NCBI RefSeq assembly: GCF_000484535.1 | Contig: NC_022600.1 | Coordinates: forward strand, 2,480,001-2,544,000 | Direction: 5' to 3' | From: Gloeobacter kilaueensis JS1 | GTDB taxonomy: Bacteria > Cyanobacteriota > Cyanobacteriia > Gloeobacterales > Gloeobacteraceae | Length of the DNA stretch: 64,000 bases | Part shown: positions 1-7,467 of the stretch, one piece after another | Position numbering within the stretch: the first letter of the stretch is position 1 | Layout: each line of letters starts with the position of its first letter | The notes under the pieces: generated by a model | Seen by the model: the letters and a program-made list of their open reading frames with translations, nothing else | Told to the model about the DNA's origin: nothing | Databases searched by the model: none | Translations under genes and position numbers: made by a program

Positions 1-1
1 C

Positions 2-1189
2 CGGCAAACAGGCACAGCAGCCACCGGCATCAAGTACGACCGGGGCGTGCTGCCTCGCGGTACGCGCATTCCGCTCAGGGTGACGATCGACTTTACCGAC
101 GAAGCCACCTGGGAAGCCGCCTCCGATTCCTGGTTCGCCCTGCTCGAAGCCCTCAAGCGCGGGCAGGTACGGTTCGGAGCGGGCAAGACCCGTGGTCTCG
201 GACGGGTGCAACTCGATGCGCCGAGCGTGAAAGTCCAGCAACTTTCTACCCGCGCGGGGATGCTCGCCGCCCTCAAAGACGGAGGTGAAAGCGTCAGCTT
301 CGAAACCCTGCCTGCCCCGGCAAAGCATAGCACCCGTCCCTGGCTGACTTTCACGGTCCACTGGCGTCCTCTCGGCCCCCTGATGGTCAAGTCGGGCGTC
401 GATGGTCTGGCGGTCGATATGTTGCCGCTGGTCAGTGCCGTGGGGCTGGATGCGGTGCGCTTCTGCCTACCGGGCAGCGCCATCAAAGGGACTCTGCGCT
501 CCTGGTGCGAACGTCTCGTCTGCACGCTCCTCGACCGGCCCGAGGTGCAGGAGCGCAATTCGGGAAGCCGTTTCCTGGCCCAGGTCGAGCAGCCCCTGGT
601 AAAACACCTTTTCGGCAGTGCAAACACATACCGCGCCGCCGGTGTCCTGAGCGTGGACGACTGTTACGCGATTAACCAGATCGCCGCCGACCAGTGGAAC
701 GCCATCGAAACGGCCACCAGCGACGGCAGTCTGCAAAGCGCCCTTCGCACCAGTGGCCTGGACGGTAGGCTACAGCAGAGCTACCACGTCGCCATCGATC
801 GCTGGACCGGCGGGGCCGCCGACAGCATGCTCTTCACAGTCCTGGAGCCCCACGCCCTCACCTGGGAACCGCTGCGCTTCGACCTCGACCTCGACTCGAA
901 GCGCCTGGACGGATCACTCCAGTTCCCGATCCTCGCCCTGCTGCTGTTGATGCTGCGCGATCTGGGCAAGAACCGTATCCCCCTCGGGTTTGCCGCCCTG
1001 CGGGGTATGGGAGCGGTGGCCGTGGAGCGGGTCGAGATCGAGGGTAGCGGTCTACCGACCGAACTCTCCGGGTTGCAGGAAGCGACTCTGGTTGTTGGGG
1101 ACTTCGCAGCGCTCGACTATAAGCTCCTCACCACCCTGCAGACCGCCTGGAAAAACTGGATAGACCAGCAGAGCGAGGAAGCACCATGA
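2..1189 (+). CDS. Type III CRISPR RAMP protein with two RAMP modules, 5' end outside window
   Basis: The frame is open to the left edge, so the N-terminus is missing and about 395 residues are visible. The first module retains TGTAATGIKYDRGVLPRGTR and a glycine-rich loop (GAGKTRGLGRVQL), as in Csm3/Cmr4-like Cas7 proteins. A second module starts near nt 345 with VKSGVDGLAVDML, then the LPGSAIKGTLRS signature, then IDRWTGGAADSMLF and a second closing loop (GFAALRGMGAV). Cas7 RAMP subunits bind the crRNA backbone, and some carry an Asp that cuts target RNA; D in GLAVDML is a candidate by position. The stop overlaps the next start as ATGA, implying translational coupling. Two fused Cas7 units fit type III-D-like systems. 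The subtype is inferred because cas10 lies outside the window. Confidence 0.85.
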   Translation, partial: RQTGTAATGIKYDRGVLPRGTRIPLRVTIDFTDEATWEAASDSWFALLEALKRGQVRFGAGKTRGLGRVQLDAPSVKVQQLSTRAGMLAALKDGGESVSFETLPAPAKHSTRPWLTFTVHWRPLGPLMVKSGVDGLAVDMLPLVSAVGLDAVRFCLPGSAIKGTLRSWCERLVCTLLDRPEVQERNSGSRFLAQVEQPLVKHLFGSANTYRAAGVLSVDDCYAINQIAADQWNAIETATSDGSLQSALRTSGLDGRLQQSYHVAIDRWTGGAADSMLFTVLEPHALTWEPLRFDLDLDSKRLDGSLQFPILALLLLMLRDLGKNRIPLGFAALRGMGAVAVERVEIEGSGLPTELSGLQEATLVVGDFAALDYKLLTTLQTAWKNWIDQQSEEAP

Positions 1190-1755
1190 GCGAACGAGTA
1201 TTACACGGACGCACGAGCAACAATCTATCCCTGGCCGAGGCTCTGACCAACTGCGCCGCGCCTCTCACCGGGGCGATCGCCCTGCTCTACAGCTCCAACG
1301 CTTGCACCTTTGCCCGCTTTGAGGATGGCCTCCTCATCGACGCTGGGGGCGACATCGACCTGACACCGGTCTTCGAGGCGCGGGTCTTTAACGAAGCGTG
1401 CGAACTGCGCTGGCTCAACACCCACGACGGTCAGGGCCGGGCGGTGCTGCTCTCGGAGACGCAGCAGAACGGCCTGGAAGAAGACATCATGCCTCTTCAC
1501 TTCCTGGAAGCCCTGCCCGGAACCTATCTGCTCTGGGGCGAGCAGATCGATTCGGACTTAGCCACTGGTTGGAGCCGGGTGGGCCGATCGCGCATGGGAG
1601 CGATCGCTATCCCCCTCGCCCCACTGCCGAAAGGAGCCTGCGTCTACCTCCAGGTGCGCGAGTACCTGGGTGAAATCGGCGATCACGGCAACGTCGCTGT
1701 TGTCGAAGAATGTCTTACCGGTCTAAGCCTGAAACCTCCCGGAGCAACAGCATGA
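1186..1755 (+). CDS. csx19: Csx19-like type III CRISPR-associated protein
   Basis: This 189-residue protein lies between two RAMP genes and overlaps both neighbours by ATGA, so the three are translated as one unit. It has no RAMP glycine-rich loop and no nuclease motif that I can see. The run FEARVFNEACELRWLNTHD and the length resemble the TIGR03984/Csx19 family, found only in type III-D-type cas operons, where Csx19 is a small accessory subunit of the effector complex. The assignment rests on recognition of that pattern plus context, so the family name is less certain than the CRISPR association. No signal peptide or membrane segment is present, consistent with a cytoplasmic subunit. Confidence 0.62.
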   Translation: MSERVLHGRTSNNLSLAEALTNCAAPLTGAIALLYSSNACTFARFEDGLLIDAGGDIDLTPVFEARVFNEACELRWLNTHDGQGRAVLLSETQQNGLEEDIMPLHFLEALPGTYLLWGEQIDSDLATGWSRVGRSRMGAIAIPLAPLPKGACVYLQVREYLGEIGDHGNVAVVEECLTGLSLKPPGATA

Positions 1756-3884
1756 CCCACTCCCGCTTCCACAACCCCTACAACTTCGTTCCCGCCCCAC
1801 CGCGCCGATTGGGCGACCGGCACCTGGGCGATGCTATTCCTCCCAGCCACCATCGCCTCCACCCTGACCGCTACAGTGGGCGGATCGCTGTCACACTCAC
1901 TACCGTCACCCCGTTGCTGCTCCTCGACACAGCCAGGGTGAGCGAGAATGACCAGACAAAGCACAAGACTTACCCTCTGCGCCTGGGAGCCGATGGCAGA
2001 CCCTACCTGCCTCCCACCAGCCTCAAAGGTATGCTGCGCTCGGCCTACGAAGCCGTCACCAACTCGCGCCTGTCGGTCTTCTTCGGTCATGACAAGCGTC
2101 TGGCCTATCGCATGCCTGCCCGCGACGGCCTCAGCCTGGTGCCAGTACGGATCGAGGGCAACCAGATCCAGATTCTTTTGGGCACCAATAACAACCTGCC
2201 TGCCCTGCACAACGGCCACTGGCAGATACCGAACAGCGTCATGTATGCTGCCTGGCTACCTCGTTACGACACAAGCACTGGCGAAGTTTCAGCGGCAACT
2301 GCAGTTGGCTTCGCAGGTATGCAACACGGTGATCTGGCTGGTGCATGGTTAGAAGAAATAGAGCGTCTCCCACGTTCGCCGAGACAAAGACCATTCAAAT
2401 ACTGGAGAGTACGCAAGCTCGTCAGAGCGGGTGAGAACCTGGGAAGAGCACCACAACCCAGTCGTCCGAGTCGCTATCACGTCCCAACAGGACGTCCCAT
2501 GCGCGAGCAAAAAGGTTATGTCTGCCTCACTGGTGGCACCGGCAACCCGCCGAAGCACAACATCGACGGCAAACATGATGAGCGCCTGTTCTTCTCAACA
2601 GCCGACCCGTTGCCCGTTGCCCCTCTCACCGCCGATTTGAAAACCCAGTGGCGCGAATTGATCCGCAACTACCAGAGCATCCACGCCGAGGAGCGCAGAC
2701 AAAACCGTTCGGGTCCTCCCGCCCTCGCCCACTCCCACTGGTCGCGCCAGGTCGTAGGCGGTGAATCAGAAACCGAACTGAAAACCGGTACTCTCTGCTA
2801 CGCCGCAGTCGATCGGGATCACGAGGGCCGGTACGGGGTATACGCCCTCTACCCGGTGATGATCTCGCGGGCGCTCTATGACGCGGCTCCCATCGACCTG
2901 CTCGACGCCTCACTACACCCGGCAACGGCCTTGCAGGAGCTTTCTCCCGCCGAGCGCGTCTTCGGCTGGGTGAACCAGGACGGAACAGGCAGCTACCGGG
3001 GCAACCTGCGCATCGGCCCAGTTACCTGCACTGCCGACGATGCCGCCGAGCGGTTCGCTATCCCAGGTGTCCCACTTGCGATCCTGGGGCAACCCAAGCC
3101 CCAGCAGATCCGCTTCTATGTAGCCGAGGACGTTGCAGGTCGAGCGCTACAGGCCAATACCCCCAAAGAAGACGGCTACATGCATCCATACGAGCGGATC
3201 AAACGCAGCCTGCGCGGGCGCAAGGTCTATCCCCACCATGCCAACCTGTCACAGAACTACTGGAATTCACCGACCCAGGATCGCACCCAGCGAGAACTCC
3301 AGGAATACCGACGACCCGAGAACGGGACCGAGCCCCGCGACGATCAGAACCGCTCGATCCTGGGCTGGGTGAAACCTGAACGGCAGTTCCGTTTCGACAT
3401 CGACATCACCAACCTCTCGGAGGTCGAACTCGGTGCCCTGCTGTGGCTGCTGGATCTGCCCGAGCGTCACTACCACCGCCTGGGCGGCGGCAAGCCTCTG
3501 GGCTTTGGCAGTGTGCGCCTGTCGATCGACTGGAGCGGTACTGACCTGCGCACCGGCACCGGCTGGAGCGAGTACTACGCCGACCTGCTGGCCCAGACAA
3601 CCAGTAGCCTTGCTGCCACGACCGGCCCAGTCGCGGCCTTCAAAAAAGCTGTCGCCAGCACCTACGGCAACAGCCAGCCTTTCGAGCGGGTGCGCTTCAT
3701 CGCCGCCTTCTTGCGCTCTGCCCAGGGCTATGGTGACGGGCTACCCATCTACTATCCACGGATCACCCCTCACGCCAATCCTGCAGGGGAATCCTACCGC
3801 TGGTTCACAGCCAATGAAGATCCAAAACGCCGCAAATCGCTCCCGGATCTGGCCGATGGCCCTCACGGACTCAACCTGCCATAG
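1752..3884 (+). CDS. Large type III CRISPR RAMP protein, TIGR03986-like
   Basis: The start at 1752 was chosen because its ATG overlaps the upstream stop (ATGA); an in-frame ATG exists at 1710 but lies inside csx19. The product is 710 residues. Near the N-terminus RYSGRIAVTLTTVTPLLLLD is followed by LPPTSLKGMLRSAYEAV, the RAMP helix signature. Near the C-terminus HYHRLGGGKPLGFGSVRL is a canonical RAMP glycine-rich loop. The roughly 480 residues between them are unusually long. Length, motif order and position beside csx19 match the TIGR03986 RAMP family of cyanobacterial type III loci. It is probably a Cas7/Cas5-type backbone subunit of the effector. The 114 bases after it contain an imperfect hairpin but no clear T-run terminator. 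Confidence 0.8.
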   Translation: MTHSRFHNPYNFVPAPPRRLGDRHLGDAIPPSHHRLHPDRYSGRIAVTLTTVTPLLLLDTARVSENDQTKHKTYPLRLGADGRPYLPPTSLKGMLRSAYEAVTNSRLSVFFGHDKRLAYRMPARDGLSLVPVRIEGNQIQILLGTNNNLPALHNGHWQIPNSVMYAAWLPRYDTSTGEVSAATAVGFAGMQHGDLAGAWLEEIERLPRSPRQRPFKYWRVRKLVRAGENLGRAPQPSRPSRYHVPTGRPMREQKGYVCLTGGTGNPPKHNIDGKHDERLFFSTADPLPVAPLTADLKTQWRELIRNYQSIHAEERRQNRSGPPALAHSHWSRQVVGGESETELKTGTLCYAAVDRDHEGRYGVYALYPVMISRALYDAAPIDLLDASLHPATALQELSPAERVFGWVNQDGTGSYRGNLRIGPVTCTADDAAERFAIPGVPLAILGQPKPQQIRFYVAEDVAGRALQANTPKEDGYMHPYERIKRSLRGRKVYPHHANLSQNYWNSPTQDRTQRELQEYRRPENGTEPRDDQNRSILGWVKPERQFRFDIDITNLSEVELGALLWLLDLPERHYHRLGGGKPLGFGSVRLSIDWSGTDLRTGTGWSEYYADLLAQTTSSLAATTGPVAAFKKAVASTYGNSQPFERVRFIAAFLRSAQGYGDGLPIYYPRITPHANPAGESYRWFTANEDPKRRKSLPDLADGPHGLNLP

Positions 3885-3998
3885 CCACAGGCTGCACCAG
3901 CCCAGCAGTCTGTAGCTATGCGCCCTTAGGGAAATGGAAGGTCATCTCTGCCCACTAACTCTCGCGAAAACAATACCGTCGAAACAGGAATATCAGCA

Positions 3999-5111
3999 AT
4001 GAAAGACACGCTTATCTGCACCGTCGGCACCAGCCTCCTGGGCAATTTGAAAAGAGCTGCAGATCAAAAACTTCAGAACGCCTACACATCTGAGAATTGG
4101 CCTGAGGTACTTTCTCTGCTAAAAAAGTTATCGGTAGATGCCAAAATCTGCGGTGCTGAGATCAACTCGACTGCAGCAATCGTCTCCAGGAACTATCTCG
4201 ACCATTGTCAGCGGCTTATCTTGCTCTACTCAGATACGCCAGATGGTGAAAACGTCGGCAAACTCCTGCAGAGCTACTTCGACAGCAGTAAGGAGCTTGC
4301 ATTCAAAGAAGTCTCAGCAAGACCTCTCAAAGGATTAACAGATAGAGACGTGCGCTCCTTTCAGAACAAGGGATTGCTCAGCCTGGTACAGGAGATCAGC
4401 GAACTTGTACGGAAATACGGCTTGGAATCGGTTCTCATCAATGCGACCGGTGGTTACAAAGCACAGATCTCCTTTGCTGGGATGATCGGCCAGGCGTTTG
4501 ATATTCCTGTCTTTTATTTGTTCGAGAACTTCTCCGAGATCATCGAGTTGCCGCCGCAGCCTATTGCTCTTGATTTGAGCCTGTGGCTGGAGAACTACGC
4601 TGCCTTCGAGCAAATCGAGGAAGCGGAGGGGGAATTGACGTTCCTGGAGGATCTGCCGCTTGATATTCAGCAACAGGTGCCTGCATTGATGTTCAATCTG
4701 ACCCCTGAGGGTGGCAAGCATTTCATTGAACTCACCGCCATGGGCTACCTGTTTCATGAGCGTTGCCGCCTTCAGTTTCAGCGCCAGGAGACCACACTAC
4801 TGAACCGGATACCACAGACGGACCTTCTGCCGGAAAGGAAAAGAATTGATCTGAGAGACGATCACGGGAATGATTTACTGATGAAAATCTCGAAGAAACT
4901 CTGTCAGTCGCCCTACGTCATCGAGGTTGTCAACTCGCTTCCCTGGAATCCAAAAGCAACAAAACCAATCCGCCGCACTACGCATAATGGCCTGATTGAC
5001 TTCGTGATGGTTCACACCGACCGTGGCCTGGGAGTATGCCTCCGCACCACCGGCAGAACACGGGTAGAGACAAATACGATCGCCGCCCATCTGGCAGATC
5101 GCTACGGTTAG
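3999..5111 (+). CDS. CARF-domain CRISPR protein, APE2256/Crn1-like, candidate ring nuclease with extra C-terminal domain
   Basis: 370 residues. The N-terminal CARF domain (about 1-190) has the TVGTSLLG loop and the INATGGYKAQ motif. CARF domains bind cyclic oligoadenylate made by Cas10. In the Sulfolobus Crn1 ring nucleases a Ser in the first loop and a Lys in the GG(F/Y)K motif matter for cleavage; the matching residues here are Ser12 and Lys154. Residues 234-260 (LTPEGGKHFIELTAMGYLF) look like a winged-helix linker. Residues 280-370 form a domain I cannot assign, ending TTGRTRVETNTIAAHLADRY. No RxxxxH HEPN motif is seen outside the CARF fold. Base composition is visibly more AT-rich than the cas genes, suggesting separate acquisition. 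It could degrade the messenger, act as a cA-activated effector, or do both. Confidence 0.75.
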   Translation: MKDTLICTVGTSLLGNLKRAADQKLQNAYTSENWPEVLSLLKKLSVDAKICGAEINSTAAIVSRNYLDHCQRLILLYSDTPDGENVGKLLQSYFDSSKELAFKEVSARPLKGLTDRDVRSFQNKGLLSLVQEISELVRKYGLESVLINATGGYKAQISFAGMIGQAFDIPVFYLFENFSEIIELPPQPIALDLSLWLENYAAFEQIEEAEGELTFLEDLPLDIQQQVPALMFNLTPEGGKHFIELTAMGYLFHERCRLQFQRQETTLLNRIPQTDLLPERKRIDLRDDHGNDLLMKISKKLCQSPYVIEVVNSLPWNPKATKPIRRTTHNGLIDFVMVHTDRGLGVCLRTTGRTRVETNTIAAHLADRYG

Positions 5112-5304
5112 CCCTGGAGCGGTTCTCGGTTCACTGCTGCACAGCAATCGTTGCTACTTCTTTTGTCTGTCGGGGCGGGTTGCGTTTGTCTTCCGCTGCG
5201 CCTCCCAGACTCTCCGAACGTTAGTATGAACGAGGTCTGGAGGGTGAAGTTTCTGTAGACCCCGACCAGCCAAAGCTGTGTCGAATCGCAGGAGCGGGCG
5301 GGTC

Positions 5305-6153
5305 ATGGCAGAGACAGACGAGGACTTAAAAGGGCTGGGAGGCCGGGGCGAAGGCTACAGTGCTGTAGTCGCGCAGTTGTTGAGGTTGGAGACACCTGAA
5401 GCGATGGAGGGTCTTCCCGACGGCGATTACCGCGCCCTGGGACTGGGAGAAGCGCACGTGGACGAGTTGCGGGCGTTTGCCAGGGAATATGCTCCTTTGC
5501 GCCTCGATAGCAAAAACTGGAATTCGCCCGAATATTGGGCTGCAGCCCATGCCTGGCGGGCGCTTACCCAGATCGACATCGAGGCGGCGGTGGAGACGAT
5601 GCTCGACCTGCTGCCCCGGCTCGCGGACGACGAATGGTTGCACTCCGATTTTCTTGAGGTGGCGCAGCGGATCGGACCTGCGCAGCTGCCCCGGCTGCGG
5701 GCTTTTCTCGAAGAGGAGGCCAACGCTCCAGCCTCAGACGCGGTGACGACCGCTCAGACGCTGATTGCCGAGCAACATCCCGAGGCTCGCGACGAAGTCG
5801 TTGCGGCACTGGTGCAGATATTGGAGCGGGCCAAGACCAACAGCGAATGGCTCAATGCCGTCCTCATCGATGGGCTGATAAGACTCAAGGCGGTCGAGGC
5901 GGCGGATGTGATCGAACGCGCCTATGCTGCCGATGCCGTAGACCCGATATTTGTGGGCGACTGGGAGGATGTCCAGGTAGAACTCGGGCTCAAAGACCGA
6001 CCACCATCTGGCCAGTCATCGCCCTTGTTGCCGCGTGTGTCGAATCGGAGTCACCTGGAGCCGTCTGGCACGAGCAAGAAGTCTGTCTCGGCCTCGCGGC
6101 GGCAGATGCAAAAGCAGTCGCGCAAGCAAAACCGCAAGTCCAAACGCAAGTAG
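5305..6153 (+). CDS. HEAT-repeat / DUF1186-like protein with basic tail, between cas genes and array
   Basis: An in-frame GTG at 5278 would give 291 residues. The ATG at 5305 has AGGAGCG upstream at good spacing and gives 282, so it is preferred. The body is a series of amphipathic helix pairs ending DPIFVGDWEDVQVELGL, which resembles DUF1186/HEAT-like proteins used for protein binding. After about residue 235 comes a Ser/Pro linker and then a strongly basic tail (RRQMQKQSRKQNRKSKRK), which could bind nucleic acid. No catalytic motif is visible. It is read toward the CRISPR array, whose transcript comes from the opposite strand. Position suggests a link to CRISPR, but the family also occurs elsewhere, so this may be coincidental. 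Confidence 0.7.
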   Translation: MAETDEDLKGLGGRGEGYSAVVAQLLRLETPEAMEGLPDGDYRALGLGEAHVDELRAFAREYAPLRLDSKNWNSPEYWAAAHAWRALTQIDIEAAVETMLDLLPRLADDEWLHSDFLEVAQRIGPAQLPRLRAFLEEEANAPASDAVTTAQTLIAEQHPEARDEVVAALVQILERAKTNSEWLNAVLIDGLIRLKAVEAADVIERAYAADAVDPIFVGDWEDVQVELGLKDRPPSGQSSPLLPRVSNRSHLEPSGTSKKSVSASRRQMQKQSRKQNRKSKRK

Positions 6154-6197
6154 CATCAGCCGTTGAGAAGCGTCCAATGCACGGCGAGCACGAGCGC

Positions 6198-6962
6198 GTA
6201 TCCATCCCCTCGCGGGGATTAGATCCACTCGAACTTCACATCCAGCAGCACCACCCGGCCCTGCTGGGCTACGACCGTGCAGCACACAACCGGGCGTATC
6301 CGTCCCCTCGCGGGGATTAGGTCCACTCGAACGAAAGACAATGACCAACTCCAGCAGCAAGTTATCGAAGTTTCCGTCCCCTCGCGGGGATGTAGGTCCA
6401 CTCAAACCGCAATGGCTGAACGACTGTTGCACAAACAGCTGGTCGAGGCTGCGCGCGGTGTTTCCGTCCCCTCGCGGGGATTAGGTCCACTCAAACTTTG
6501 GCATTCAATATAATTTTCGCTATTCTGAATGGCGAGTTTCCGTCCCCTCGCGGGGATTAGGTCCACTCAAACTTCTTCGTGCTGAAAAGGAGTGCTTGTC
6601 TGATGATCTGGCGAGTTTCCGTCCCCTCGCGGGGATTAGGTCCACTCAAACATGGTGAATGCGCCATTGTCCGACGCTGAAGCGTTGATGTGTTTCCGTC
6701 CCCTCGCGGGGATTAGGTCCACTCGAACGCGGTGAAGTTGTTCGAATCCGGCAACGCCTGCCAGGTTTCCGTCCCCTCGCGGGGATTAGGTCCACTCGAA
6801 CGAGGGTCGCCTCCGGGCCTTTCTGGAAGAATGGGACATCAAGTTTCCGTCCCCTCGCGGGGATTAGGTCCACTCGAACACCCACAACGGCGATCAGTTG
6901 CCCGTGCGCTACCTGGGCGGCAAACGTTTCCGTCCCCTCGCGGGGATTAGGTCCACTCGAAC
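6198..6962 (-). CRISPR. CRISPR array, 10 repeats and 9 spacers, transcribed on the minus strand
   Basis: The 37-nt plus-strand repeat begins GTTTCCGTCCCCTCGCGGGG and ends ATTAGGTCCACTCGAAC, with a TCCCC/GGGGA stem. Repeats start at 6198, 6296, 6370, 6460, 6536, 6615, 6692, 6765, 6843 and 6926. Read on the minus strand the repeat ends GGGGACGGAAAC, close to the ACTGAAAC-type handles of cyanobacterial type III arrays, so I assign minus transcription. The copies at 6198 and 6296 are degenerate and the one at 6370 is 38 nt with an inserted G. These lie at the left, as expected of a trailer end. Copies 3-6 carry CTCAAAC and the others CTCGAAC. Spacers are 36-46 nt except 61 nt (6235-6295) and 52 nt (6408-6459). 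The two spacers ending at 6535 and 6614 share the terminal TGGCGA. Confidence 0.97.
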
Positions 6963-7092
6963 CCTATCGTCTTAACATGGGCTCAGTATAAAGGTTTCAA
7001 GGTTCGATTGCGCGAGGCCGCGTTACACGGCTTTACGAAGCGTAACATCTGCCTTTTGCGGGGACTGTAGCAGTGGTATCTGCAACACGATT
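6963..7092 (-). other. CRISPR leader
   Basis: This stretch lies between the last perfect repeat and a good minus-strand promoter, and is more AT-rich than the flanking genes. It holds no convincing gene. About 125 nt of transcribed leader would precede the first repeat. New spacers would be added at its left border if adaptation proteins are available elsewhere. From 7122 to 7467 I see only AT-rich intergenic sequence upstream of the aminopeptidase gene. Confidence 0.7.
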
Positions 7093-7121
7093 ACGATAGG
7101 TGTTTTTGAGCTATCTGTCAA
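7093..7121 (-). promoter_or_regulatory. Sigma70-type promoter of the CRISPR array
   Basis: On the minus strand a perfect -35 box TTGACA (7116-7121) is followed by a 17-nt spacer and TATCGT (7093-7098), a 4/6 match to the -10 box. The predicted start is near 7085. The orientation agrees with the direction deduced independently from the repeat handle and the degenerate trailer repeats. Confidence 0.7.
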
Positions 7122-7467
7122 GCAAAAACCTTTCGAGGCTTGGTTCCAGGTTATTGCAGCTCGGAAATATTGGTGGGATCTTGACTGACAGATTTGAACT
7201 GGTTCAGGCGTTTACATAAGTTTAAGATGCTGGAGTGCTTGTCCGGTGCGGCTTTGGTCTGCTTGCTGGCCTCGTCTCGGGTAGTTTTTGCGTTAAGTCT
7301 TGTAAACGAGATGCCGAAGTGTAGGGAGAGGCCAACTACAAACTCCTTTCACCGCTGCGCATACCCGTGGGTCGCCAGGCTGGCTACATCTTTTGTCGGC
7401 TCGATTGCATACTGTTCAAAGTGTGCGCCTTTGCTATGTTCTGTGTCTGAACAACTGGGGAGGAACG

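Noticed and set aside
5200-5245. Hairpin CCTCCCAGAC/GTCTGGAGG after the CARF gene
   Set aside because: Stem is interrupted and there is no T-run on either strand; not called a terminator.
6732-6760. tRNA-like TTCGAATC with flanking GTTG/CAAC
   Set aside because: It lies within a 36-nt spacer; there is no acceptor stem, D arm or anticodon arm.
6277-6950. Several ORFs running through the CRISPR array
   Set aside because: They arise from the GC-rich 37-nt repeats and carry the same repeated peptide; not genes.
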